64,000 nucleotides of DNA from CAYPLH01 sp964411505 (GTDB lineage: Bacteria > Bacillota > Clostridia > CAYPLH01 > DUMO01), in assembly GCA_964411505.1 (NCBI GenBank), contig CAYPLH010000011.1:1-64000 (forward strand). Direction: 5' to 3'. The notes below the pieces were generated by a model that made no database searches, was not told the DNA's origin, and worked only from the letters and a program-made list of their open reading frames with translations. The stretch's first letter is position 1. Each line of letters starts with the position of its first letter. Position numbers and translations under genes: made by a program. This document shows positions 24,299 through 33,523 of this stretch, piece after piece.

Positions 24299-26170
24299 AT
24301 GTCCAAAGAAAAAGGTACCATATCAATAAACACAGAGAACATACTCCCAATAATTAAACGGTGGCTGTACTCAGAAAAAGAGATTTTTTTAAGGGAGCTT
24401 ATTTCTAATTGCAACGATGCAATAAGTAAGCTGAGTCGTCTTAACGCATTAGGTGAAACACAATTGCCCGAAGATACCAGATTTATGATTAAAGTTGTAT
24501 TAAATAAAAAGTCAAAAACGCTAGAATTCATTGACAATGGTATTGGGATGACTGAGGATGAAGTGAAAAAATATATTAACCAAATTGCTTTTTCAGGTGC
24601 GAAGGATTTCATCGAAAAGTATAAAGACAAGACTGACGATGGTCAAATAATCGGTCACTTTGGTCTTGGTTTTTATTCAGCCTTTATGGTTTCATCAAAA
24701 GTTCAGATTGATACACTTTCATATATTGAAGGTTCTCAGCCAGTAAGATGGATAAGTGCAGAAGGTTCTGATTTTGAAATGGATGTTTCTAATCGAACCG
24801 AAAGGGGAACAACGGTTACCCTCTTTATTTCAGAAGATAGTGAAGATCTTTTAGATGAGTTTAAAATTAAAGAATTAATAAGGAAATTTTGCTATTTCCT
24901 TCCCTATGAAATTTATTTTGAAACTGATGATCCGAAAACCGTTGAAAAATCTGATGAGAAAGACGATGTACCCGAGCCTCTTAACGATACAAACCCTTTA
25001 TGGATGAAGGATCCAAAAGAGTGCACCGAGGAAGAATATAAAGATTTTTACAAAAAAGTATTTCTGGATTTTAATGATCCTTTATTCTGGATTCATCTTA
25101 ATGTTGATTATCCCTTCAGGCTAAAAGGTATCTTGTATTTTCCAAAGCTTAGACATGAGATGGAGACAATGGAAGGTCAAATCAAGTTATACTACAACCA
25201 GGTGTTTGTTGCCGATAATGTAAAGGAAATAATACCGGAATTTCTTTTATTGCTCAAGGGTACGCTGGATTGTCCCGATCTTCCTCTTAATGTATCCAGA
25301 AGCTTTTTACAGAATGATAAAAGTGTCGCTACAATATCTAACCATATAACTAAAAAAATAGCAGACAAACTGAATTCGATTTTTAATAATGAAAGAGATA
25401 ATTATAATAAATATTGGGATGACATTCATCCTTTTGTTAAATATGGCTGCATGCGCGAGCCAAAGTTTTTTGAAAAAGTTAAAGATATAGTTATTTATAA
25501 ATCAACCAAAGACGATTATATAACTCTTAAAGATTACTTGGAAAGAAATAAATCAAAACATGAGAACACAGTATTTTATGCTAATGATGAAAAACAACAG
25601 GCTCAGTATATAAAAATGTTCAAAGAGCAGGAGCTTGAAGCAGTAGTTCTTAATTCAATGATTGATACACACTTTATTCAATTTCTTGAGATGAATGAAC
25701 AAAACATTAAGTTTAACAGAATTGACTCAAGTCTTTCAGACAGCCTTAAGGATGATGAAAATAAGGATGTTGAGCAGAGTGTCAAAGAAGAACTTGAAAA
25801 ACTCTTCCGTGAAACCCTAGGAAATGAAAAATTAAAAGTTCAGGTCGAACACTTAAAGTCTACTTCTGTCCCGAGTATTATATTGCTTTCAGAACAATCC
25901 AGAAGGTTTAGAGAAATGTCTCGAATGTACGGAGGAATGAATATCCCTGATACGTTCGACGAAGACAGGTCACTTGTTTTAAACTTAAATAACAGTATTA
26001 TCAATTCCCTTATAAAATTAAAGGATGATGATAGCCGCAAAGAAGATGTTTCACTAATATGCCACCATGTTTATGATCTTGCAATAATGAGTCACAAACA
26101 GCTTGAACCTCACGAAATGAATAGTTTTATTGATAGAAGTAATAAGATATTAATGAAACTAATGCAGTAG
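24299..26170 (+). CDS. htpG: Molecular chaperone HtpG (Hsp90)
   Basis: 623 residues, ATG 24299 behind AGGAGG. The GHKL ATPase domain has FLRELISNCNDAISKLSRL (catalytic Glu and Asn), LEFIDNGIGMTEDEV, and IGHFGLGFYSAFMVS. The middle domain includes PFRLKGILYFPK and LPLNVSRSFLQND with the conserved arginine for ATP hydrolysis. The C-terminal dimerisation domain ends at MKLMQ. The N terminus is slightly shorter and more divergent (TISINTENILPIIKRWLYSEKEIF) than the usual F..E..+LL.L+I+S.Y text but keeps all key residues. It is a single gene with its own promoter. Confidence 0.95.
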   Translation: MSKEKGTISINTENILPIIKRWLYSEKEIFLRELISNCNDAISKLSRLNALGETQLPEDTRFMIKVVLNKKSKTLEFIDNGIGMTEDEVKKYINQIAFSGAKDFIEKYKDKTDDGQIIGHFGLGFYSAFMVSSKVQIDTLSYIEGSQPVRWISAEGSDFEMDVSNRTERGTTVTLFISEDSEDLLDEFKIKELIRKFCYFLPYEIYFETDDPKTVEKSDEKDDVPEPLNDTNPLWMKDPKECTEEEYKDFYKKVFLDFNDPLFWIHLNVDYPFRLKGILYFPKLRHEMETMEGQIKLYYNQVFVADNVKEIIPEFLLLLKGTLDCPDLPLNVSRSFLQNDKSVATISNHITKKIADKLNSIFNNERDNYNKYWDDIHPFVKYGCMREPKFFEKVKDIVIYKSTKDDYITLKDYLERNKSKHENTVFYANDEKQQAQYIKMFKEQELEAVVLNSMIDTHFIQFLEMNEQNIKFNRIDSSLSDSLKDDENKDVEQSVKEELEKLFRETLGNEKLKVQVEHLKSTSVPSIILLSEQSRRFREMSRMYGGMNIPDTFDEDRSLVLNLNNSIINSLIKLKDDDSRKEDVSLICHHVYDLAIMSHKQLEPHEMNSFIDRSNKILMKLMQ

Positions 26171-26187
26171 TCAGTTAAAAGATCGGT

Positions 26188-26237
26188 AGCTGGTTAGTTG
26201 AGAGGCTAGATTACACACACTTCTCAACTTTCCAGCT
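26188..26237. terminator. Convergent hairpin between htpG and purine nucleoside phosphorylase
   Basis: AGCTGGTTAGTTGAGA (26188-26203) pairs with TTCTCAACTTTCCAGCT (26221-26237) with a bulge. T runs are weak on both sides, but the place between convergent genes suits a bidirectional terminator. Confidence 0.55.
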
Positions 26238-26269
26238 TCCTATCTATACACCTTTCCAACTTGCTCACT

Positions 26270-27094
26270 TTAATCGATTCTGCTGATTATGTTTATTACC
26301 AGATTTGAAAAGTCCTGCTCAATTTTCTTAGCAGCAGCAATAACTTCTTCATGATTCAGTGAGCTATCTGTAATACCTGCTGCCATATTGGTTATACATG
26401 ATATTCCTAACACATTCATACCTGAATGATTTGCAGTTATAACCTCAGGAACTGTGGACATACCAACAGCATCAGCTCCAAGTATACCTAAAGCACGAAT
26501 TTCCGCAGGCGTTTCATACATTGGTCCCTGTACAAAAGCATATACTCCCTCTTTAAGCTTAATACCAAGTTCATGCGAAACATTAAATGCAAGCTCTATT
26601 AAAACACGATTGTAAGTCTTTGTCATATCGGGAAATCTTGTTCCATATTCAGTTAGATTCTTACCCCTTAAAGGTGATGGAGCAAACAAACTTATATGAT
26701 CTTTTATAACCATAAGATCTCCAGGTTGGAATGCTGTATTGAGCCCACCAGCAGCATTTGTCACAATCAAATTTTTAACACCCAACTTTTTGAACATGCG
26801 CACAGGCATTACAACATCTTTTATTTCATATCCTTCGTAATAATGAAACCTACCTTTCATGGCTAAGAGATTTTTTCCATTAATATTACCTACAATTAGT
26901 TGTCCGTTATGTCCTTCAACTGTGGTTACAGGAAAACCTGGAATATCCTTGTAGTCCACAATCTCTCTATCATTTACCGAATCCATCAGTTTTCCCAGAC
27001 CTGAACCTAAAATTACTGCGGCATCAAATTTTCTGCTAAATTTTTCATTAACAAAATTGGCCGCATCGTTAATTTTTTTATAATAATTATCCAA
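26270..27094 (-). CDS. punA: Purine nucleoside phosphorylase
   Basis: About 274 residues. I prefer TTG 27094, which has AGGTGG 5 nt upstream; the GTG at 27103 overlaps that site. The trimeric PNP family is clear: AAVILGSGLGKLMDS (phosphate loop), GHNGQLIVGNINGKNLLAMKGRFHYYEGY, LIVTNAAGGLNTAFQPGDLMVIKDHI, VYAFVQGPMYETPAEIRALGILGADAVGMSTVPEVITANHSGMNVLGISCITNMAAGI with the purine-binding Glu and Asn. It cleaves inosine and guanosine with phosphate. In many Firmicutes it follows deoB; here deoB is 17 kb away (43302-44483). Confidence 0.93.
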   Translation of the reverse strand: MDNYYKKINDAANFVNEKFSRKFDAAVILGSGLGKLMDSVNDREIVDYKDIPGFPVTTVEGHNGQLIVGNINGKNLLAMKGRFHYYEGYEIKDVVMPVRMFKKLGVKNLIVTNAAGGLNTAFQPGDLMVIKDHISLFAPSPLRGKNLTEYGTRFPDMTKTYNRVLIELAFNVSHELGIKLKEGVYAFVQGPMYETPAEIRALGILGADAVGMSTVPEVITANHSGMNVLGISCITNMAAGITDSSLNHEEVIAAAKKIEQDFSNLVINIISRID

Positions 27095-27134
27095 ATAATC
27101 CACCTCAATCTATTGTGCAATCATAGTTAATGTA

Positions 27135-27281
27135 TAGTTCAATTCGCTTTTTTAATTGTGATGAATTATATAGTGTAGCAACAGAACAGGCTAATTATTT
27201 TTTGAAAAATAAAGCCTATTGTTCTTTATGCTACACTATATAATATCATCATGACTTTTCTATAAAAAGCTGATTGAACTA
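27135..27281. repeat. Palindromic element of 147 bp between punA and the BCAT gene
   Basis: The outer arms TAGTTCAATTCGCTTTTT (27135-27152) and AAAAAGCTGATTGAACTA (27264-27281) pair with two mismatches. The inner arms TTATATAGTGTAGCA (27166-27180) and TGCTACACTATATAA (27229-27243) pair perfectly, and AGAACAGGCT pairs with AGCCTATTGTTCT inside. The whole block folds into one long hairpin. It has no ORF. It could be a MITE-like element or a structured leader; the genes on both sides point away from it. Confidence 0.7.
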
Positions 27282-27421
27282 TTTTTATATTCTGCTTGAT
27301 TGCTCTTTTTTATTATACTATAATAATTAGATACAATAATGCAAGGGTTTAACGCAACCAATGAAACATAATTGGTTTTCTATAATTGCATTTATCAACC
27401 AATTGGAAGGAGTTACAAATA

Positions 27422-28492
27422 ATGTCTCATCAAATTAGAATTGAAAAGACTAAAACACCCAAACAAAAACCCGATCATAATAGTCTTGGATTTGGAAAAT
27501 ATTTTACTGATCATATGTTTATAATGGATTATGCTGAAGATAATGGCTGGCATGATCCCAGAATAGTCCCATATGCACCATTGGAGCTTAGTCCTGCGAC
27601 TATGGTGTTTCACTATGGGCAGGCAGTATTTGAAGGCTTGAAAGCTTACAGTGCACCCGACGGTAGAACCCTTCTTTTCCGTCCGGAGAAAAACATGGAG
27701 AGAATGAATTCATCCAATGAGAGATTGTGTATTCCACAAATTGATGCAGAGTTTGCTGTAGAAGCCATCAAAGCTCTAGTGTCACTTGATAAAGACTGGA
27801 TCCCTACATCCGAAGGAACCTCACTGTATATAAGACCTTTTATTTTTGCATCTGATCCATTTTTAGGAGTAAGACCATCCTTTACCTATAAATTTATAAT
27901 AATTCTATCCCCTGTTGGTGCATATTATCCTCAGGGAATTAATCCAGTAAATATTTATGTTGAGAACAAATATGTACGAGCTGTAAAAGGTGGAACCGGA
28001 TATGCAAAAACGATGGGTAACTATGCTGCCAGTCTCAAGTCGCAGATGGAAGCTCATGAAAAAGGCTACGTTCAGGTCCTCTGGCTTGATGGTATTGAGA
28101 AAAAGTATGTTGAAGAAGTCGGTGCTATGAACGTATTCTTTAAGATTAATGGTGAAGTAGTCACGCCTTTACTTTCGGGAAGCATTTTGCCCGGAGTTAC
28201 AAGAGACTCGGTAATAAATCTTCTTAAATACTGGGGAGCAACAGTTTCAGAACGAAATATAGCAATGCAGGAACTTTATGATGCTTATAAAAAAGGACAG
28301 ATAGAAGAGGCTTTTGGTACTGGAACTGCTGCTGTAATTTCACCAATTGGTGAATTGAACTGGGATGGGAAAAACATGATAATAAATAATAATCAGATTG
28401 GCAAGCTGTCACAGAAATTATATGATAATTTAACAGGTGTTCAGTTTGGTCAAATTGATGATGTGTTAGGTTGGACGGTGGAAGTTAAGTAA
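27422..28492 (+). CDS. ilvE: Branched-chain amino acid aminotransferase
   Basis: 356 residues from ATG 27422, with GGAAGGAG upstream; the in-frame ATG at 27386 lacks a site. Fold-type IV PLP motifs are present: VFHYGQAVFEGLKAYSAPDGR, FRPEKNMERMNSSNERLCIP, the Lys-containing GTGYAKTMGNYAASLKSQ, YVEEVGAMNVFFKINGEVVTPLLSGSILPGVTRDSVI, and EEAFGTGTAAVISPIG. The long form resembles the eukaryote-like BCAT group (ilvE type II). It interconverts leucine, isoleucine and valine with their keto acids. A DUF4380 protein follows 35 bp after the stop, so the two are probably co-transcribed. Confidence 0.93.
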   Translation: MSHQIRIEKTKTPKQKPDHNSLGFGKYFTDHMFIMDYAEDNGWHDPRIVPYAPLELSPATMVFHYGQAVFEGLKAYSAPDGRTLLFRPEKNMERMNSSNERLCIPQIDAEFAVEAIKALVSLDKDWIPTSEGTSLYIRPFIFASDPFLGVRPSFTYKFIIILSPVGAYYPQGINPVNIYVENKYVRAVKGGTGYAKTMGNYAASLKSQMEAHEKGYVQVLWLDGIEKKYVEEVGAMNVFFKINGEVVTPLLSGSILPGVTRDSVINLLKYWGATVSERNIAMQELYDAYKKGQIEEAFGTGTAAVISPIGELNWDGKNMIINNNQIGKLSQKLYDNLTGVQFGQIDDVLGWTVEVK

Positions 28493-28527
28493 TAGTGTGA
28501 TAAATATATATTATTGGAGTGATTAGT

Positions 28528-29436
28528 ATGAGTACTGTAAAAATCCTAAAAAAAGACCATCTTGGCTGGGAAAGCTGCGTAGAGGTTTCCAATGGACTGG
28601 TTGATTTTATTGCAACAACAGCTGTTGGTCCTAGAATTATTCGGTTTGGTTTTACATGTGACAAAAATGAGTTTTGTGAGTTTAAAGATCAGATTGGAAA
28701 ATCAGGTGGCGATAAATGGAATAGCTATGGAGGTCATCGTTTATGGCATAGTCCTGAAGCTATGCCTCGTTCATACTTTCCTGATAATTTTCCTGTAGAT
28801 TGGCATGAAATTGAAAATGGCATCAGCTTGAGCCAACCAGTAGAATCAACTACAGGAATCAAAAAAGATATTGATATAAGTCTTGCAACAGACAAACCTA
28901 TGGTTACAGTAGTTCATAAGCTTACAAACCAAAGCATGTGGCCTTTAGAGCTTGCTGTATGGGGAATCTCTGTTATGGCAGCAGGAGGAAAAGCTATAAT
29001 TCCTCAACCGTTAAGACAAACCGGTCTTCTGTCTAATAGATTAGTAGCATTATGGCCATATACAAAAATGAACGACAATAGAGTTTACTGGGGAGACAAA
29101 TACATAACTGTCACTCAGGACGCCCAAGCAAAAATTCCATTCAAGCTTGGAATGCCCAATGAGGATGGTTGGGCTGCATATTATAATGATGGGCATCTTT
29201 TTGTAAAAAAATATACTCACAGTATGGATGGAACATATCCGGATCTTGGGTGTTCTTGGGAAACTTATACTAATAATTTAATGCTTGAGATGGAGAGTTT
29301 AAGCCCGCTTAAAGTTTTAAAACCAGGTGAAACAGCTTCTCATAAGGAAACCTGGTACCTTTTGGATAATGTAGATTGTCCAAAAACAGAAGATGATATG
29401 GATAAAATTAAGGAAAAGGTTTTATCATTATTTTAA
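28528..29436 (+). CDS. DUF4380 family protein
   Basis: 302 residues from ATG 28528 behind GGAG; GTG 28519 is a poorer choice. The protein resembles DUF4380, a beta-sandwich related to aldose epimerases: GWESCVEVSNGLVDFIATTAVGPRIIRFGF, SYGGHRLWHSPEAMPRSYFPDNFPVDW, and LEMESLSPLKVLKPGETASHKETWYLLD, where epimerases keep catalytic residues. No enzyme activity has been assigned to the family that I can vouch for. It has no signal peptide, so it acts in the cytosol, perhaps on a sugar. Its partner in the operon, the branched-chain aminotransferase, does not explain its role. Confidence 0.75.
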   Translation: MSTVKILKKDHLGWESCVEVSNGLVDFIATTAVGPRIIRFGFTCDKNEFCEFKDQIGKSGGDKWNSYGGHRLWHSPEAMPRSYFPDNFPVDWHEIENGISLSQPVESTTGIKKDIDISLATDKPMVTVVHKLTNQSMWPLELAVWGISVMAAGGKAIIPQPLRQTGLLSNRLVALWPYTKMNDNRVYWGDKYITVTQDAQAKIPFKLGMPNEDGWAAYYNDGHLFVKKYTHSMDGTYPDLGCSWETYTNNLMLEMESLSPLKVLKPGETASHKETWYLLDNVDCPKTEDDMDKIKEKVLSLF

Positions 29437-29476
29437 AAATTGGTTAATAATTCGGAAAGCTGGAAATTGGGAAAGT

Positions 29477-29508
29477 AATAAGCGGTGAATATGTTCGCAC
29501 CGCTTATT
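29477..29508. terminator. Convergent terminator hairpin
   Basis: AATAAGCGGTG (29477-29487) pairs perfectly with CACCGCTTATT (29498-29508). It lies between two convergent genes and can act in both directions, though the T runs are short. Confidence 0.65.
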
Positions 29509-29557
29509 CCCTTACCACCAACTCTTAAATAAGTTTGAGGCATCTAAAACTCCCTGA

Positions 29558-30871
29558 CTAACTAATATTATCGGCTACAATTGTACCTCCATACTTTCTT
29601 ATAATATTAATCAATTCATCAATGTTGTTTTCGACTGTCTGATTTACTATTACACCAGCTTTACCTTTATATATCCTAAGTGCCCCTGCCAATGCTGATT
29701 GATCCTTTGTGTTAATTACAACAGGCTCTTTTGAGTATGTTTGTACAATATCAATTACTTCAGGTAGATAATCTGCTTCCCTCTTATTATTATCAATGCT
29801 AATATATATTGCATCACAATTATTCATTTCCATAATACAATCAATTATATAATCATAATTTTTGTTGTTAATTTCACCCTGGAGAATATCATCATTATTA
29901 ACATCTATTCTGCCAATTATTATATTCTTTATACTACTTAAATTCAGCAATTTAACAGCAGAAGTAATAATTCTACCTGAAACATGACCAATCGGTGATG
30001 GTTGAATTGTACTTACAGTAATTGCTATATTCTTAATGAATTCAGGAGTTGTCCCGCAGCAACCGCCGATTAACCTAGCTCCATATTTTGCGAACTTGGT
30101 AGCTGCTTTTGCAAACTGCTCTGGTGTTTCATTATAAACCACTGAACCATTTTTTATTACTGGTAACCCGGCATTTGGTTTTACTGAAAAATACCCTTCG
30201 CCTGTCTCATGCATCTTCTTTAGAATGTCAACCATATGTATTGTTCCAGTTGAGCAGTTTATACCGATTAGATCAGCTCCCAGAGATTTTAAAACAACTG
30301 CACATGTACCTGGATCATTTCCCATTAGTGTTCTACCGTTTGATTCAAAAGCCATGGAGCAAATAACTGGAAGGTCACTGTTTTCTTTTGCACAAATAAG
30401 TGCCACACGCATTTCTGCTAAATCAGTAAAGGTTTCAAAGTTAATAATATCGGCACCCGCATCTACTACAGCCAATATTTGCTCCTTAAATACATCATAT
30501 GCTTGTTCAAAAGTTAAGTCTCCCGAAGGAACAAACAACTTACCTAAAGGTCCGATTGATGCCGCTACATATCCGTCCTTCCCCATTGCCTCTTTTGCAA
30601 GCTTTACTCCAAAAAAGTTCAGCTCGTAAGTCTTGTCTGCTAGTCCATATTCTTCAAGTTTTAATCTGTTTCCTTGGAAAGTATTTGTCTGGATTACATT
30701 AGCTCCTGCTTGTTTGTATGAATTATAAATACTTAATACTTCATCCGCATGTTCTATATTCCAGAGTTCAGGACATTCTCCACCCAAAAGTCCAAGGCTT
30801 TGCAGCATTGTTCCTTTTGAGCCATCAAAAACCAGTATTTTTTCGTTAATTTCTTTAAGAAAACTACTCAA
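29558..30871 (-). CDS. Homocysteine S-methyltransferase family protein (MetH N-terminal-like)
   Basis: 437 residues, TTG start at 30871 behind GGGGGAG. Residues 1-290 are a homocysteine-binding barrel: VFDGSKGTMLQSLGLLGGECPELWN, QAGANVIQTNTFQGNRLKLEEYGL, FETFTDLAEMRVAL, and the zinc cysteines in GINCSTG and RLIGGCCGTTPE. The remaining 145 residues are a poorly conserved barrel-like stretch where MetH would carry its pterin-binding domain, but the usual methyltetrahydrofolate motif is not recognisable and the cobalamin module is absent. It probably transfers methyl groups from a corrinoid or methylated donor to homocysteine; the donor is unknown. No metF or cobalamin gene is adjacent. Confidence 0.85.
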   Translation of the reverse strand: MSSFLKEINEKILVFDGSKGTMLQSLGLLGGECPELWNIEHADEVLSIYNSYKQAGANVIQTNTFQGNRLKLEEYGLADKTYELNFFGVKLAKEAMGKDGYVAASIGPLGKLFVPSGDLTFEQAYDVFKEQILAVVDAGADIINFETFTDLAEMRVALICAKENSDLPVICSMAFESNGRTLMGNDPGTCAVVLKSLGADLIGINCSTGTIHMVDILKKMHETGEGYFSVKPNAGLPVIKNGSVVYNETPEQFAKAATKFAKYGARLIGGCCGTTPEFIKNIAITVSTIQPSPIGHVSGRIITSAVKLLNLSSIKNIIIGRIDVNNDDILQGEINNKNYDYIIDCIMEMNNCDAIYISIDNNKREADYLPEVIDIVQTYSKEPVVINTKDQSALAGALRIYKGKAGVIVNQTVENNIDELINIIRKYGGTIVADNIS

Positions 30872-30968
30872 TTTAATTCACTCCCCCTGTTTTTATGGCA
30901 AACACAAAATAATTTGTATAAAGATTATACTAGCTAAATAAGATCTAGCCTAAAATTATTGTGTTTTT

Positions 30969-31622
30969 TTAAGTTCTTTTTATATTATTTTTATAAGCAT
31001 ATATTGCTGCCTGAGTTCTGTCAGAAACACTTAATTTCTTAAAAATATTAGAGACATGATTCTTTACTGTTTTTTCACTTATATAAAGGCTTTTGGCAAT
31101 CTCTTTATTAAGCATTCCTTCTGCTACCAGCTCAAGTACTTCAATTTCCCTTTTTGTCAAATCCTTGTTTAAGTGTTTTTCATGATCATAGGCAGTGACT
31201 CTGCTAAACTCCTTAACCAAATCATTCGTCATTTTTGGCTGTACATATGCTTCTCCCATATATACCTTCTTTATTGCATCTATTAGAACTGAAATATCAG
31301 CATCCTTCTGTACAAATCCAGAAGCACCTAATTGTAGGGCTTTAAATAGGTAAGCCTTATCCTGGTGGATTGTTACAACTATAATTTTGTAATTTGGATT
31401 TTCCGCTTTCAACGCTTCGATAGCCTGCATTCCATTCATTCCAGGCATATTGATGTCCATAAGAATTACATCAGGTTTTATCTCCCTAGCAAGCTTTATA
31501 GCTTCCTCACCATTTGCAGCCTGACCTACAACTTCCATGGAGTCCTCCAATTCAAGGATCTGCTTAAAACCTTGTCTAACCATAGAATGATCATCAGCAA
31601 TTAAAATACGAATATTATTCAT
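30969..31622 (-). CDS. degU: NarL/LuxR-type response regulator, DegU-like
   Basis: 217 residues, ATG 31622 behind GAGGTG. The receiver domain has the acidic pair in IRILIADDHSMVRQG, phosphoacceptor Asp in PDVILMDINMPGMNG and the Lys in GASGFVQKDADIS. Residues 145-210 are a LuxR-type HTH (LTKREIEVLELVAEGMLNKEIAKSLYISEKTVKNHVSNIFKKLSVSDRTQAAIYA). It overlaps the kinase gene by 8 bp, so the two are coupled. DegU-type regulators act on exoenzymes, motility and competence; the large secreted proteins in this window are plausible targets, but that is inference. Confidence 0.92.
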   Translation of the reverse strand: MNNIRILIADDHSMVRQGFKQILELEDSMEVVGQAANGEEAIKLAREIKPDVILMDINMPGMNGMQAIEALKAENPNYKIIVVTIHQDKAYLFKALQLGASGFVQKDADISVLIDAIKKVYMGEAYVQPKMTNDLVKEFSRVTAYDHEKHLNKDLTKREIEVLELVAEGMLNKEIAKSLYISEKTVKNHVSNIFKKLSVSDRTQAAIYAYKNNIKRT

Positions 31623-32787
31623 CTTCTGTCACCTCATCTGTAATAAGTGGGATTTCAACAAGAAATTTAGTACCCATTCCCTTTCGCGATTTTATATCAA
31701 AAGAACCATTAAGCAGCTCAATTCGCTCCCTCATATTCATAATGCCAAAACCACTGTTAATATCTTTATTGGGTTTCTTTAAAGAACTCAGATCAAACCC
31801 TATCCCATCATCACTAATCTCCAACTTTAATTTCTCATCAGGGAAGCATAGTTTTATTCGAACACTTTGGGCATGGGCATGTTTTCTGATATTGCTCAAT
31901 GCTTCCTGAATTATCCTATAAACTGTAAGAGATATTGCAGAACTTAAATCACTGCTACTGGTAGTTATAAATTCAATCTTTATACCAGTTTCCTCCTCAA
32001 ATGTTGTAATACATCTTTGAATAGTAGGTATTAACCCCAAATCATCAAGGGACATTGGCCGCAAATCATATATAATGTTTCTTACATCCTTCAGGCTGTT
32101 TCGGACTATTTCTTTCAAGTTCTTCAGTTCTTCACGTGCTCTATAAATATCAATATCAATCAAGCGTTCACAAAGCTCAGCTTTTAGAACAACATTAGAC
32201 ATAAGCTGTGCTGGTCCATCATGTATTTCGCGAGCGACACGTTGACGTTCTTCTTCTTGAGCTCTTATGATTTTCAAACCTAATAGACGTCTTTGTTGCA
32301 TATCTTCAAGTTGGAGACTTACTTCCTGAAGGTCACCTGTCAGATAACTAAGAGCTGCCCCTATATATGTCAACAAATTTTCTGCTTTTTCTACTGTTTT
32401 TTGCGAGTCTTTAACTCTACGTTCGAGTTCATTTCTTCTTCTTATAAAATGTAATTCCTGCTCCCTCTTGATTGCCAGTTGAAGTCTTAATTTGTCTGCT
32501 TGCTCATAAGCAATCCTATATTGTTCCTGTGAAAATTTTTCAAAGTTTTTATTAACAAATGCGAGATGTTTCTGTCCTTGCTTAAGTTTCATTTCAAGAA
32601 CATCTACATCCTTAATCAATTGAGCTACCTGTAATTTTAGGCGGGTAAGTTCATCTTCTAACAATTTACATTCTTTTTCAGCATTTTCAACTATGTCTAG
32701 TATTTCACTTTTGCCACTGTTAATGGAATCAATAGTTTTATTAATGATTTCCTGCAGCTTAGCAATATCCATTTTATAACTCGCCAC
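31615..32787 (-). CDS. degS: Two-component sensor histidine kinase, DegS-like
   Basis: 390 residues, GTG start at 32787 behind GGAGG. There is no membrane segment, as in DegS. The first 170 residues are a helical DegS-type sensor (DIAKLQEIINKTIDSINSGKSEILDIVENAEKECKLLEDEL). Then the HisKA_3 phosphoacceptor His is in EEERQRVAREIHDGPAQLMSN, followed by RNIIYDLRPMSLDDLGLIPTI and the ATPase domain with LEISDDGIGFD and GFGIMNMRERIELLNG. It phosphorylates the response regulator encoded by the overlapping gene downstream. The stimulus is unknown but must be cytoplasmic. Confidence 0.93.
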   Translation of the reverse strand: MASYKMDIAKLQEIINKTIDSINSGKSEILDIVENAEKECKLLEDELTRLKLQVAQLIKDVDVLEMKLKQGQKHLAFVNKNFEKFSQEQYRIAYEQADKLRLQLAIKREQELHFIRRRNELERRVKDSQKTVEKAENLLTYIGAALSYLTGDLQEVSLQLEDMQQRRLLGLKIIRAQEEERQRVAREIHDGPAQLMSNVVLKAELCERLIDIDIYRAREELKNLKEIVRNSLKDVRNIIYDLRPMSLDDLGLIPTIQRCITTFEEETGIKIEFITTSSSDLSSAISLTVYRIIQEALSNIRKHAHAQSVRIKLCFPDEKLKLEISDDGIGFDLSSLKKPNKDINSGFGIMNMRERIELLNGSFDIKSRKGMGTKFLVEIPLITDEVTEDE

Positions 32788-32845
32788 ATTAATCCTCCGT
32801 TAAATACTTTGAAGTTTCTATTGCTTTTGTGTTTTTATCCTGATG

Positions 32846-33511
32846 CTACCCCATTTGGCTTTTTAACTGAATGTAGACCTCAGCCTTACCTTGTCTAAAG
32901 TCATACTTCTCATCAAAATAAATGGCATCACCTATGCATATCAACCTTTTTCTTTTGTCAATTCGGATAGGTACAAAAGGAACATGGTTTCCAGTTTTTT
33001 TAGCATATTTCCGCTCAATATGAAGAAACCCCTTATACATTTCACCCATTTCAGAACCTGAATCAGAGTAATCTATATCAGGACATATAAGAATGTTTTG
33101 CCCGTTCTCCAAAGCTAAAACACTTGCATTAAATGTTTTGACTATATCTCTTGAGCCACGATAAACAGGTAGTGCTGACATTATATGCATCAAGCCTGAT
33201 ACAAATAAAGATATGGGAAATGCAATAATTGCTGCAATAATCTTTGGAATACCAAAACGCTTTGTAAATGTATAGTTATAATATTGTTTGAAACAAGCAT
33301 TAAAATTAAAAAAAACGTTCAAAACCCACATCCGGGCTGGTATATCAAGCCATGCTAAACTGATAACTGGTCCCCACAAATTTTGATGATGCACTAAATA
33401 TACAGCTGGAACATCCAAATCCGTTTTGCGTATAATCTTATAATTCGGAATAAAAATACGTACTATCATCTTTAAAAAACTGTATATATGTTTATTAATA
33501 GTATTTATCAA
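32846..33511 (-). CDS. PlsC-like acyltransferase with altered HX4D motif
   Basis: 221 residues, probable TTG start at 33511, 12 bp after the glycosyltransferase stop. The text resembles 1-acylglycerol-phosphate acyltransferases: VYLVHHQNLWGPVISLAW at the catalytic site, LPVYRGSRDIVKTFNASVLALENGQNILICPDIDYSDSG for the substrate and glycine-rich region, and VPFVPIRIDKRKRLICIG. The usual HX4D aspartate is Trp in this copy (H41-H42-Q-N-L-W46), so the enzyme may be inactive, use another acid, or be wrongly assigned. It is co-oriented with a family 2 glycosyltransferase and, further upstream, a UbiA prenyltransferase, which suggests a lipid-linked product. Confidence 0.6.
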   Translation of the reverse strand: MINTINKHIYSFLKMIVRIFIPNYKIIRKTDLDVPAVYLVHHQNLWGPVISLAWLDIPARMWVLNVFFNFNACFKQYYNYTFTKRFGIPKIIAAIIAFPISLFVSGLMHIMSALPVYRGSRDIVKTFNASVLALENGQNILICPDIDYSDSGSEMGEMYKGFLHIERKYAKKTGNHVPFVPIRIDKRKRLICIGDAIYFDEKYDFRQGKAEVYIQLKSQMG

Positions 33512-33523
33512 TGTTTTAAAAAA

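Noticed and set aside
24058..24630. Minus-strand ORF of 190 codons across the palindrome and the htpG 5' end
   Set aside because: It overlaps the certain HtpG coding sequence and the large palindrome, has no ribosome site, and its product is typical of antisense frames.
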